Assembly (NCBI RefSeq): GCF_027942865.1
Contig: NC_134529.1
Span: 22,980,467-23,044,466, forward strand
Source: Odontesthes bonariensis
Taxonomy: Eukaryota > Chordata > Actinopteri > Atheriniformes > Atherinopsidae
Length of the DNA: 64,000 nucleotides
Direction of reading: 5' to 3'
The notes under the pieces are model-generated. The model worked only from the letters and a program-made list of their open reading frames with translations, was not told the DNA's origin and searched no databases. Positions 12,482 through 23,649 of the stretch are shown in pieces. The translations under genes and the position numbers were made by a program. Every line of letters starts with the position of its first letter. Position 1 is the stretch's first letter.

Positions 12482-15400
12482 GTACGTCTGTCTTTACCAC
12501 ACACACACGCACACACACATGCACACACTTGCAAACATCACATATAAATGAATAAGATGTTAAGCAAGCCAGTACAGCTATGTTTGACCTCGACTGCATT
12601 CTAAGCTGCTGCTAAGGCACAGCGGCTCATTAACAATGCTGTGGTTTAGGTCATTATAGCTGGGATTAGTCTGCTCTTGTTATATTAAGCCCAGAATCTT
12701 TTTCCCTGAAAAGCGTTGAAGCGTTCATCCTGGAGGCTATTTGAAGAGAAATTACTGTACTTTCAGGTAAAATTGGACAAAGGATTTCCAAACTTTCTAT
12801 ATGGGGTTCCTAAAAGATACCTGCATGATACTGCGGAGGTTCAGTAGAATTCTGCAACTAACAAGTGTCATGCTCAGTGAGGCAAATGGAAATAAATTGA
12901 AGTGCTAAACTGGTTCTGAAACCAGTATTAAGATCTGCTTCAATTCTGTCAGTTAGACACCCTCAAAGTATTTGGAAGATTCAGCAGATTTCTTCAGAAT
13001 TTGTTTGAATAATCCCAAAAGCTTCAAGCTAGCCTTTCTGCGAGGTAAAATAAACAGCATGATGCAAAATCAAGTTACTGACGTCATGTTGAGTGACAGG
13101 AAATTAAAAGGGAAAAAAAATCCCAAATCAATGAGAACTTCTCCTTCTTGTGTTTTACTTTTTTTTTTCTTTCAGAACCTTGTTGAGAAACTAGTAATTG
13201 TCTCGTATGTATTTAGTTTACGTGACTGTCAGCACATCTTTTTCCCTTAACCAAAATAACCTTTTATATGGTAAGAAAGAGACATTGATGCTTTCTCTTA
13301 TTGTCTCCACTTGGTTCACTGAAAGTATGAGGAAAGGGAAAGCATGCAGAAACCCCAGGGTAATTCAAAGGTTAAGTAGTAATGTGAGTTACGACAGAGG
13401 CTGACTTAAGTCTCGAAAGGTGTCGACAGTTTCCAGGGACCAAAGTGGGACAAGACAAATTCGGGCTGAATATCTGCTCAACTTCACCGGAGCACTGAAA
13501 CGCTCATCGTTACAGGAGACTTTCTCTTCTGCCGCCACAGGGAAGGGAAAACACTCTGGGAATTTACTAGTCTGCTTAGTTCCTCTTTCACAACCATGAG
13601 CTGGACTGAGAGTGGAAACTTTTAACTTTGCTCTTTCCCAGAATATTCACCATCAGTTGAATTAAAGAGGAATACCAGATATAGTATACCACACACATTT
13701 GTGTCAGGGATGAGAAATAGCCGAAACCAATGCACTAATCCTTCATCGCAACATTATGCAGAAAGATGTTTCTGTTACATAACAAAGCCTTATTGATAAA
13801 AAATAGGACTGACAAAGTAATAGAAATACATCTCACTGATGTTAACAGCAACCGACAATTTTTATGCCCCAATGCTTTGCTTTATCTCTTCATTTACTGT
13901 ACTTTCCTCTTGTTTCATATCCGTATTGAAGGCTTTAGAAACAAGAAATGGAAGAGAAAGTTGTCTGAGCTGGTTTATTTACCTCAGAGAGGGGGGAAAA
14001 AAACACATCCTGGCAAGTTTGGCCTGTGTAGGCTTCTGGTAAGATTATTTGATCAAGTTTCTGCACGGGGAAATTTGAGGAATGATGTTATTCATATTTG
14101 TGCTGACCATCTGCTGTATGGCAGAGTGCCTCGCACACAAGATTTGGGCATGCAGCGCAGAAGTCGAACGTCAGCGGTAATTTCAGAGGAAGAAAAAACC
14201 TTCTTGTCACTCAGCTGTCAGTTGTTTTAGGTCATGATTTCTTGTATTTTTCACTCAAAAATGATATCTATTCATTTATTTGTTTTAAATGAAGAAAGAT
14301 GTTTTGGTGTGTATAAAGTGTTCTGAATTGTTTCTTTCTTGATAAATAGTTGCATTAACTCACCAACTCATTGCCACATTTTCTGCTACCTTAATCAATG
14401 ATATGACCTCGATTATAGACGTTCCCCAGTGTTCGACTGTTTGACTCTGTATCAGAGTCGGCATACTGTGTGATGCACACCGGTCACTTCTCAGAAGGTC
14501 ATTCATAGAACTAATATCCAGTAGTGTAAGACTGCATGAGAGAATTTCCATTAGGCATCTCAAAAATGTATCTGAAAACGCCAAGAAAAGCTTTAGGTTT
14601 TTTCTAAGATCGGGGTTTTTGTCATATTGTGCGTGGGCACTCAAAAAGTGTGTAGATCTTTATCTCTGATAAGAATGATTCTGATAGAACTTACAGTTTT
14701 CACGGTAAACAGCTATTTAGGGGCAGTAAAAGCAGTGTTTGGTTGGAGCCTGCAGCAAGTGAGAGTGTTGAGGAACTTGTAGCTGCAGGTTAGGGTTTGC
14801 CTTGGGGGAAAAAAAAGTAAAGCTGCCGCAGCACATGTACAAACATGTCACCATTGCAGCACAGCTTCAGTCTCTGTTAGGGAAACAAAAGCAGATCACC
14901 GCTGCCCCCTCCTGGTGCATCGGGGTGCTTAACTGAGACTGGATTGTAGCTGCAGAAAGTAAAAAAAAAAAAGAAAAGAAATCAGACACTTTTTTATTTA
15001 TTTATTTAACTTCTTCAGGATGAAAGCAGTTAAAGCAGGAAAGATATGCAGCCAGTTATTATCTGGACTGTCTGTTAGATACGAGTTTATGATGAGTGCA
15101 AGATGGGGAATAAATACATGGTGGAAAAAGAGTCGCTGCAGGCGGTGCAGTGTGATTATCATGTGCACGCCGCAGCACAGTGTGTCTTTTGTTGCCTGTC
15201 CACTCTGACTTAAATCGAGGGAATATGGAGCCCTGTATCTCAGATGAAAGACTTTGTCCCCTTTTAGTCTCTTAGTGTGAATTTGGGATTGCAGATGCTG
15301 ACTTTGAAACTTGAGTCTATTTTTAAATACATGAAAAAGTGTGACTTTAAGTTGAATCCTCTTTCTTTTTTTTTTTCTTCTTCTTTTTTTTTTTTTTTTT

Positions 15401-16050
15401 TTGAAACGTCTCATAATTTCTTCCATCCAACCTGACTGCGATAACTAGTTCAGTCTTTTGAATTCAGCAATATTATGCTGCACCGCCTCCCCCGCTCCCC
15501 CATGCTGCACTGTGACATTCAACCTTAACCATAATCATGGCCTCATATTATACTACTGTAAGTTTAAAGCCTGCTGTGATTACAGTTTATGACCACCTTT
15601 CATGCCTGGGGAGGTCGACAGGCCCTGGAAATTACTACCTACCTTCTGCTTTTAGCCTCCTATAAAAGCTTTATTGTGTGAATGTGTAATTTAAGGCTAC
15701 TTCCCTGTGTTTGGCTCCGTTTGGAAAGGCTTGACTCCAAAAGAGCAGAGAAACTAGCTCAGAAGCTCCGGGGTTCTGCAAGGATGGAAGGGAATTTAGC
15801 TTTGTCAGCCTCTTTATTGTCAGGAAACTCGTACACAGTCTCAGCTGTGCAGTGTGAAGACAAAGTCCAAACACAATCAAAGTTGCTTTATTTTCGATTT
15901 CAGTTTTATTGTTTAAAAGATGAGCGCTGGAGTTTGAGGAGTGGAGAGCTGCTATAAGAATAATAATCATAACACATTGACTGTATTTTGTTTGCAAATG
16001 GACTGTCTGTACCACTGTTTTTTTTTTTACCACTGTATTTTGACCATCAG
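12482..16050. other. Probable 5' intron of cyria, nothing recognised
   Basis: No exon, RNA gene or complete transposon was recognised. Poly-T/poly-A tracts occur near 12400, 14960 and 15385-15402. Confidence 0.4.
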
Positions 16051-16130
16051 GTTTGCTGGAATGGGTAACCTGCTAAAAGTCCTAACAAGGGAAATAGAGA
16101 ACTATCCACACTTTTTCCTGGACTTTGAAA
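16051..16130 (+). CDS. cyria: cyria first coding exon, version A
   Basis: The acceptor tgaccatcag ends at 16050. Ten leader bases precede the ATG at 16061, and the donor is gaaa|gtaagt. It encodes [16 protein letters not shown] followed by HFFLDFE and ends in phase 1, joining exon 2 at 18467 as E-N-A-Q. The encoded N-terminus is the form I recall for human CYRIA. Confidence 0.9.
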
Positions 16131-16407
16131 GTAAGTGTGGCCGGCGAGTGAAACAAATCACGGAGAAAGAGGTGTGGGGAGGGAAAGGGTGCGCAGCCTC
16201 CTCAGCTGTTTCCTTTCTGTCAGCGGCTCTCTGCTCTCCATGACGAAGCCGTGAAGGAGGCCGTTTTAGCTCGGCTTCTCTTCTCCTTCGCTTCTTTCCC
16301 CCCTCCCGTTTCCTACGTGCGGTTATGACCTCCTGCTCTATCAGCTCTGTTCGGATAACTTTTTTATGACTTTTTAACATCACATGTTCTTTTTCTTCCT
16401 TTCTCTT

Positions 16408-16446
<39 letters not shown>

Positions 16447-19400
16447 CAGAAACCAAATGGGGAATCTGTTAAAAGTGCTCACTTGCACAGAGCTCGAACA
16501 GGGGCCAAACTTTTTCCTTGACTTTGAAAGTGAGCACAGCTTATGCCTGCCCTTCTGCTAGACCACCTCTCCCACCCCCTCCTGTTCCCTGGTCATTTTT
16601 CCTTTAGCCTGGCTGGTCAGGGGTCAGTCCATTCAGCTACTGGATTCTTCTCCTTTGAATTTCTAATGTTGCGACTGAAAGCTGTTATTATGATTCATGA
16701 TTTATATCCGCGTGGTTTTACAATGGGAATCCCATTCTTTGTTCCAAGTTGAAGAATGAATCTGACCCTTGACCTCTGCTGCCTGCTTTTACTAACTTGG
16801 CTGCATGCATGCTTCTTTGTGCCTGAGACATGTGGCACGACGGCTTTTAATTCATCAGGTTCTCATTCGTTGTTTCAAACACCGCTTCGCTTCTGCCGTC
16901 AGGTCTTGTTCGTTCGGCAGTCGGCATCAGTTAAATGTGTAAATGTTAATAAAAGAATATATTCTTCCACATTTCAACGGCGCAGTATAACGACATCACT
17001 GCTAAAGTAGAAAAAATGAATTTGCTTTGGCCTTTCGCTGCGAGCTCCTACAGGAGAAAAACACAATACACCTCCACAATGGCATGTCAGCTGCTCTCGC
17101 ACTGAAGCCAACCTCAGGCTTTGTTTATTCAGCAAAGAGGAAATGATGGGAGTGGAAGGTTTTTGAAATGCAAAACAGACCCCAGACACACAGTTTTAAT
17201 GTCAGTGATGCTCTATATTTAGAGCTGCGCTAGTAGAGGAGTGACTCTCTGTGGTCAGGATATTCACAGCCTGCGTTTTGTGTTTCATAGGGACAATAAA
17301 ATAATGCTGCTGACATCAGCTTGCATACGATCATAAATTAACAAGAAACAATTGTGTATTTTCATGCACATGTCTTATATACCAGGTTCTGTGGTAGCTG
17401 TGTCTATCCCAAAGCATCTGTACGTCTATTACAGTCAAATATGGAAACATTGCTGCCTGGGTGCAAACAGGAAACACTCAAAATTTATGACGGGAGGCGG
17501 TAAATGCATGCGTCCCCTGTTCATTCTGTTAGAAAGGTACAGCAATATGACAGGACTTTTCAGTCTGTAATTTAAAAAAAAAATGTATTACAGAATTCTA
17601 GACTTATCAGTGTAAATGATACGCTGTAGAATTTGCAGGAGTGGAACTGCCATCATCAAAAGGGGTACAAAAGTGCGTAAATGGCGCAGCATATAGATTT
17701 ATTTGCCAAAAAAAATGCAAATTTTACAGTGTTTTTAGAAGCAAGTTTACTTAGGCTTAAAGGCTACTTTCCTTTCTTGAATTCCTTTCTTCAATTTCTT
17801 GAATTAGGCTTAAATGAAATGGAAAATAAATTGGTAAAGTTAATAAATAGGGTTATTAACCTCAAGTTAAATGAACACTGTTGAAAATTAAAGAAATATT
17901 AATACGTTGATTTTGAATTAAATGTTTATGTGTGCTTTTATGCATTAGTGCAGATTCATTCCTCTGTGATCAAATTAAATAATTTTTGCTGCACTTTTTT
18001 TTTTTTTTTTTTTTTTTTTAAATTGAAAAATGTCAAAGTGGACGCCAAGGCAGAAAGATTTAATGTTTAACTGTAGATGGATCTCTTGTGTAATATCCTG
18101 TAAGATGATGCTTCGACCTTTACTTGTTCACACGTTCATTCTGCTGACTCTTTTTGTTCTTCCCTTTCTTTTTACTCTTCCTCTAAACTGTGCCCTGTTA
18201 CTTATTAACCCGAAGCCATTTCCCATCAGCACAATCAGAATAAGCAGATTAAATGTATCAAAGATGATTCCAAATGAGGATGATGATGTTTAGTTAAGTA
18301 AGTTAGTTAAGATTAATTCTTGATTTTAAAAGGCAGAAGGATTCTGTTGTTTTTTTTACATTGATCGCTACAGTAGTTTCACCCTGACTGTTCAGGTATG
18401 TGCCTGTGTTTTCTGTGCATGTGTGTGCGGCGCGTGCAACTGGATTGACCTTTGTTTCCGTGTCAGATGCACAGCCAACGGAAGGAGAGCGTGAGGTGTG
18501 GAACCAGGTGAACTCAGTCCTCCAGGAGTCTGAGAGCATCCTGGCTGGTCTGCAGGCGTACAAAGGAGCAGGGCAGGAGATCAGAGATGTGAGAAAACTG
18601 ACTTTAAGTGTACACACGAACACTTTAAACGCATTGTCAGCATTTAGGGGGGGGAGAAAGGAAATGGATCGCACATGAGTCATCACCCCTCAAAATTTAG
18701 TTGATGTCCTACAATCGATATGCAGATTTATTAATGTGCGATATGCTGGATGGTTGATGGAAGTTATCCAACATGTGGTTCTGTTTTCACGCTTGTTCCT
18801 TGTTTTGTGCAGGCGATTCAGAATCCCAGCGACATGATGCTGCAGGAGCGAGCCTGGAACTCAGTCTGCCCGCTGGTCATCAAGCTTAAGAAGTTCTACA
18901 GTTTCTCTCTCAGACTAGGTGTGCTCACACTGCCCAGCAAACTCTCCCGACTTACCGCACAGGTTGTGACAGAGCCGGAGAATTTTTATCCGCTTTGGTC
19001 ACTCTCCTGATATTGTAAATGATGATACTATGATGACAGTAGAGTATGTGAGTTGGGTGTCAAATATATTTATCCCAAATATTAACGTTGTATGGCAAAC
19101 TTGGGCATGTATCTAAGAGCATCAAATTTACTGAGAGGAAAAATCCCAATACTAACACTCGACAATGAAAGTCGACATGTCTCCACCTGTCACGGCAAAG
19201 TTGGACACACTTTGTTCCCCTCGCATGCTTCTGTGCTGGGACAAGGGAAGTCCAATAAAATGGCCTTGTTGAGCTCTAATTCTGGCTTCAGTTATTTCTT
19301 TAGGCAAACACACTGACTGTCTCGTGTTTGTGCGTAGAGGAGGCTCTGCAGAGTCTGTTGGAGTCGCTGACGTGCCCACCCCTCACGCCCACCCAGCACC

Positions 19401-22400
19401 TGGAGAGAGAGCAGGCGCTGGCCAAACAGTTTGCTGAGATCCTCCACTTCACTCTGCGCTTTGATGAGCTCAAGGTCTGCCGGAAACACTTGAGTTAAAC
19501 TCACTTAAAAGCACACACCGTGTTCCTCAGTTTCACATACAGCACAGTTTTATCAGATGATATTTTGCCAGCTCTTATCTGCTGGCTGAATATGTGCTTG
19601 TTTGGCTTCAGATGAGAATTCCTGCCATCCAGAATGACTTCAGCTACTACAGAAGGACCATCAGTCGAAACCGGATAAACAACATGAATGTAAGTTGTTG
19701 AAATCATTTTTCAGATGTTTTGTATTCTCAGTCTAAAGAAGGAGCCGTCTTTTGTGTTTGCTGCGTTTGGATGTTTTGTTTGGTCTTTTTTCCTGCTTCA
19801 GATCCTGTCCAGAAATCCAACAAACTCATCGAGATAATTTGTTTTTCGCATTTGTTCAACCTGCTCAGCTGACGTTTTTAGCTGGTCAGATGTTTGGAAA
19901 TAAGGGAGAGATTCATGACATATATTAAAAAGAAAGAAGAAGAACAAGAAGAAAAAAAGCGAACCCTCCCACTTTGACACTTGTAGTTAATGTGTGACAT
20001 TTGTGTCTTTACCCATAGTTGGACATTGAGAATGAAGTGAACAACGAGATGGCCAACAGGATGTCTCTGTTCTACGCTGAGGCCACACCCATGCTGAAAA
20101 CGCTCAGCAACGCAACCACAAACTTTGTGACAGAGGTGAGAGCGCTGACACAACTTGGTTTCACCAACAAGAGCTTTTTGATTAAATGAGGATCCGCCTC
20201 TTGTTTGGTTGATTTTTGATACATTTAACAGACGTCACTTTTGAATTTTCTATCATAACAGACTTTGAGGGGAAATAAAAGCTCCTTAATCCTGCATTCT
20301 TTCTAACGACCAGCAGGGGGCAACTACTCTGGTTTAAAAATGTAATGAGTAAGTGAAAATGTTACCCTAATTCTTACTTCTCGCTAAAGGAAATCATTTC
20401 CTAATGAATTTAGTACTTACAAATAATAGCTAATAAGGATTTAACTATCTTCTATTCCTTTTGAGCAGCTATTTCTTTAACTGAAAGATTTTTGTAAAAA
20501 ATTCAGCAAATTTGCCACTCCAAACTTGTTGGTGTTTGGCTTTGCAACGAAAAACAATTACTTTGATGATTATTTAGAGACTCACTGAGACGCAGTAGGT
20601 CAGATATGGCAGAAAAACTATGTTGAAAATGTGATGGAATGTTGGCTTCATTCCTCCGTTTTGATGCAGATAAATGGAGTAAGGTTTAACGGTTTGCTGT
20701 TGGATTCACAATCACTGCCCTCAACAGCTGCAGCCAGTTCTGATAAACCCACGCGGGGTAGATGGGCACAGTTAGCAGTCGGTAGTAGCTCAGAAGACGG
20801 ATGTTTCCCATGGGAGTTGGGAAAAAGCAGAGCGACAAGAAACTGATCATTGGACTAAAAGTCAGCCAAAGGGCAGTCCCATAACTAAAAGCTTCAACTT
20901 GATGAGATCAATTTTGGAGCTTCCATGATGCCAAATGTCTCAGAATAAATGTGTTTTGAGTTTGAGAAACATGTGATGCTTTGTCCAGCTAAAGGTTTAG
21001 TGATAGCCCGGAACGAACCATTGTAATAATGTATCTGATCTTTTACCTTTTGTAGAACAAGACTCTTCCACTGGAGAATACGACAGATTGTCTCAGCACT
21101 ATGGCCAGTGTCTGTAAGGTCATGTTAGAGACACCGTGAGTTTTGAATTAACACACAACACACAGTTAAATCTGTTCTCACAGGCCTCAGAATACCTTGT
21201 TTAAACAAGTTACAGTCCTTCTCAGTCTAAATAAGTCTCTGATTTGTTCCCGCAGCAGCACTTTGAGATTAGACATTATACATAAAAAGTCTGAAAATGC
21301 ATTGTCATTAGGTTTTGTTGATCAACTCCAGACTGACACTGACTCTGAAAAATATGCCAAAGTGAGTTGTTGAATTTCAAGACGAGACCTGAGAAGCTAT
21401 TTTGCTCTGTTCTTTATATCTGTCAGCCTCCCACACTCAGTATGTCCTCATGTATTCATTCAGCTGTACACCAACAAATAAGTCATCATGGGCTCCAGCT
21501 GCGATTATTACTTTGATCATCTCTCCCTTCCTTCTGTGTTTTCAGGGAATATTCAAGTCGCTTCAGTAGTGAGGACACACTCTTGTTTTGCATGAGGGTG
21601 ATGGTGGGAGTCATTATTCTCTATGACCACGTCCACCCCAACGGCGCCTTCAACAAGTCCTCCAAGATAGATGTAAGCAGAGCACTCGCTGTAAAGGAAG
21701 CACCGTGAGCCCGCACTGCGATGCGGCGCCTGATTCTTCTGTGCTCTCATTCTGACCCATTTCTCCTCAGATGAAAGGGTGCATAAAGGTCCTGAAGGAC
21801 CAGCCGGCGGACAACGTTGAGGGCCTGCTGAACGCGCTCAAGTAGGTTCACTCAGTTTTGGATTCATTTGGAGTAATTCTGCGCCCCACATGTCTGGAGT
21901 CTCTATTTTTAATTAGGGCTGGGCAACGATTAAAATTTTGAATCTAATTAATCACATGATTTTCCTGATTAATCACGATTAATCGCATTTGTACGCAAAA
22001 TCCAAAAATCAATTCAAAAGTAGTGTATAGCTTTTAGCATTTACTTTTATTTTAAATGTACTGCCATATGAATGAAAGTGCCATAATATTTGTTGTGCAA
22101 ACACACTTTTAACATCAGCATTTTTATGTAGAAGCCTCGCTCCACTGTCTGTTTCCTTGAATGACTTGCTGCTATCAGTTGTGTGTTTTGCCTTTAAGTG
22201 ATATTTTAGACTGGAACTACTACGGTGAGAAGACAATTCAACTTGGCAGTGTTTACAGATGACTTTGGTTCTGTCGACTCCGCTATCTGGAAGAACTTTA
22301 AAATGAAAATGGCCGAGTAAAAGTTCCATACCCTTCTCCATGTTTGGTCGATCCGCCAATTACTTTCTTTTCTGGTTCCACAGCAGACAGCAACAGACTT

Positions 22401-22803
22401 TTACAAAATAAAAGCCTGTGAGCAACAGACTTTTACAATAATAAAATAAATAATAAAACAGGGGTGGTCCGGGGCGTAGTGGGTAGCAGGTGCCCCATGT
22501 ACAAGAGCCTATAGTCCTCGCTGCAGCTGGCCCCAGTTCGAGTCCCGCATCGGATGGCCCTGTGCTGCGTGTTGTTCCCCCTCTCTCTGCCCCCTGCTTC
22601 CTGTCTCTCTGAACTTTCCTATCCATTAAAGGCACAAAAGCCCCCCAAAATGTTTTTTTTTTTTTTTTTTTTTTAAATGTTTTAAAAAATAATTAAAAAA
22701 AATAATAATAACAACGCTATAATAACGAGTTAACTTGCCCAGCCCTATTTTTAATATATAATTTTTTTACCTTTGTGCTCATAGACCTAAAATAACAAAA
22801 ATT

Positions 22804-22836
<33 letters not shown>

Positions 22837-23649
22837 TAAACAAGAGTTTTCTTCTCATCTAAATGACAACTTTTTAAAGCTGCAACTCTTTTTCAAGCAT
22901 AATGCCTGGAACTGTCCGGGGATTCTGAAAGTAGTACATTAAATACCCCAATACAAAAAAAAAAGAGTTCTCTAGGTCCCCTATATGTCCGGCTAGGTCC
23001 CTCCAAAGCCAGCAGGTTTGTTTACAAAATTGCAGACCGGACCGGTAAAAGGTAACCAATCAGGTTACGAGCTGGGCTCTGCTGCCTGTCAATCACCGAT
23101 TGAGCACGCGCGATACAAGGTAGGCTCGTCCCCACGCTTATTTATCTGGACTATTGAACTTCATTACGGGCTTGTCTACTTACTGTGTCTTCCATGATCG
23201 CAAATGACAGGTGAGTTGATGAATGAGGAGTCGTGTACGCGCATCTGGCGTGCACGTCTACGTGCACGAGTTCTCATGTGTTTTGAAGGGGCGGGACAGG
23301 AAGTTGAATAACTTTTTATTTTTCAGTTAAAAAATAAGCATTTCTTGCATTTTGCTACTACGGAGGTCACCGTTTTCAACTTCAAGCGTTCTGATAGATC
23401 ATGTAAACTCTTAAAATGCCAAAAATTAGAACTTTACGTATGACAACAACAAATCCTGCAGACTGCAGCTTTAAATATTAAACCTGTAAAAATCCAGCCC
23501 TGGGCTGATGTGAGCCTGTGATTCTTTTACCTGCTTTGTTGTCTTTATTGTTCATTAATGTCCTCTTTGACTCTCATCTCTTCAGATTCACCACAAAACA
23601 CCTGAATGACGAGTCCACTCCAAAGAACATCCGGACGATGCTCCAGTAA
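16061..23649 (+). CDS. cyria: CYRI-A (FAM49A), Rac1-binding inhibitor of the WAVE complex
   Basis: Coding exons: 16061-16130 (or alternative 16457-16529), 18467-18588, 18813-18918, 19338-19474, 19612-19689, 20019-20135, 21056-21135, 21546-21672, 21771-21841, 23586-23649. All introns are GT-AG and the joined frame is open: 972 nt, 323 aa, the usual length of vertebrate CYRI-A. The protein starts [16 protein letters not shown], so Gly2 is in a myristoylation context. It contains the DUF1394/CYFIP-related fold, including '[19 protein letters not shown]', and the paired arginines in '[11 protein letters not shown]' (R159/R160), the known Rac1-contact pair of this family. It ends '[17 protein letters not shown]'. 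In other vertebrates CYRI proteins bind active Rac1 at membranes and compete with CYFIP, limiting WAVE-Arp2/3 actin protrusion. '[12 protein letters not shown]' and '[13 protein letters not shown]' match CYRIA better than CYRIB by recall. Confidence 0.95.
16412..16445 (+). repeat. (CT)n microsatellite forming the polypyrimidine tract of exon B
   Basis: A run of CT dinucleotides (about 15 units) ends directly in the acceptor ttgcag of the alternative exon. It also creates an Arg-Glu repeat frame on the opposite strand, which is not a gene. Confidence 0.9.
16457..16529 (+). CDS. cyria: cyria alternative first coding exon, version B
   Basis: The exon begins at 16450 after a (CT)n-ttgcag acceptor. 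The ATG is at 16457 and the donor gaaa|gtgagc follows 16529. It encodes [18 protein letters not shown] then FFLDFE (24 residues) and ends in the same phase 1 as version A, so it splices interchangeably to 18467 and gives a 324-aa isoform. The text resembles the N-terminus I associate with CYRIB. If A and B were both included, the frame after A would read into B and stop at TAA 8 codons later, so productive use must be mutually exclusive. Confidence 0.85.
20310..20322 (+). promoter_or_regulatory. CTCF-core-like motif in cyria intron 6
   Basis: CCAGCAGGGGGCA matches the CTCF core CCASYAGRKGGC at every position. It is a single motif with no occupancy evidence, and similar words occur in dispersed fish repeats. 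Confidence 0.3.
22009..22359 (-). pseudogene. BED zinc-finger fragment of a hAT transposase
   Basis: The reading frame (about 116 aa) contains '[20 protein letters not shown]' followed by 'YHLKAKH', i.e. CxxC then HxxxxH, the DNA-binding BED finger at the N-terminus of hAT transposases. No catalytic domain follows; the frame continues into the element's own terminal sequence and stops. Family usual length is about 500-700 aa, so this is an N-terminal remnant. Whether it is translated is unknown. Confidence 0.7.
22461..22674 (+). mobile_element. tRNA-derived SINE nested in the hAT element
   Basis: The head has a box-A-like ggcgtagtgggtagcagg (22473-22490) and a box B, GTTCGAGTCC, at 22536-22545, both characteristic of tRNA promoters. 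A non-tRNA body (ccccctctctctgcc..., gcttcctgtctctct) and an A-rich then T-rich tail follow. It interrupts sequence that is continuous, allowing for divergence, in the other hAT copy near 61480-61500. Confidence 0.75.
22878..23470. mobile_element. MITE with TTAA target duplication (piggyBac- or Kolobok-like)
   Basis: The element is bounded by TTAA on both sides (22874-22877 and 23471-23474). The ends are inverse: AGCTGCA... at the left, ...TGCAGCT at the right, with looser similarity further in. There is no transposase. TTAA duplication is used by piggyBac and Kolobok families; I cannot choose between them. Confidence 0.6.

Larger units (their letters stand above)
21914..22747 (-). mobile_element. 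hAT element with BED-finger ORF, interrupted by a SINE (copy 1)
   Basis: The left end is TAGGGCTGGGCAACG and the right end is the inverse, ...TTGCCCAGCCCTA. The flanks are a perfect 8-bp duplication, tttttaat, at 21906-21913 and 22748-22755, diagnostic of hAT-type insertion. The minus strand carries a short ORF (22359-22009) with a C2H2 BED-type finger. The element lies in cyria intron 9. A SINE at 22461-22674 sits inside it. A second, oppositely oriented copy is at 61399-62011. Confidence 0.9.

Noticed and set aside
13766..14230. 154-aa plus-strand frame
   Set aside because: No recognisable domain, no splice context, AT-rich composition like the surrounding intron.
16102..16488. Minus-strand 128-aa frame rich in Arg-Glu repeats
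   Set aside because: It is produced by the (CT)n splice tract and overlaps both cyria first exons; no family resemblance.
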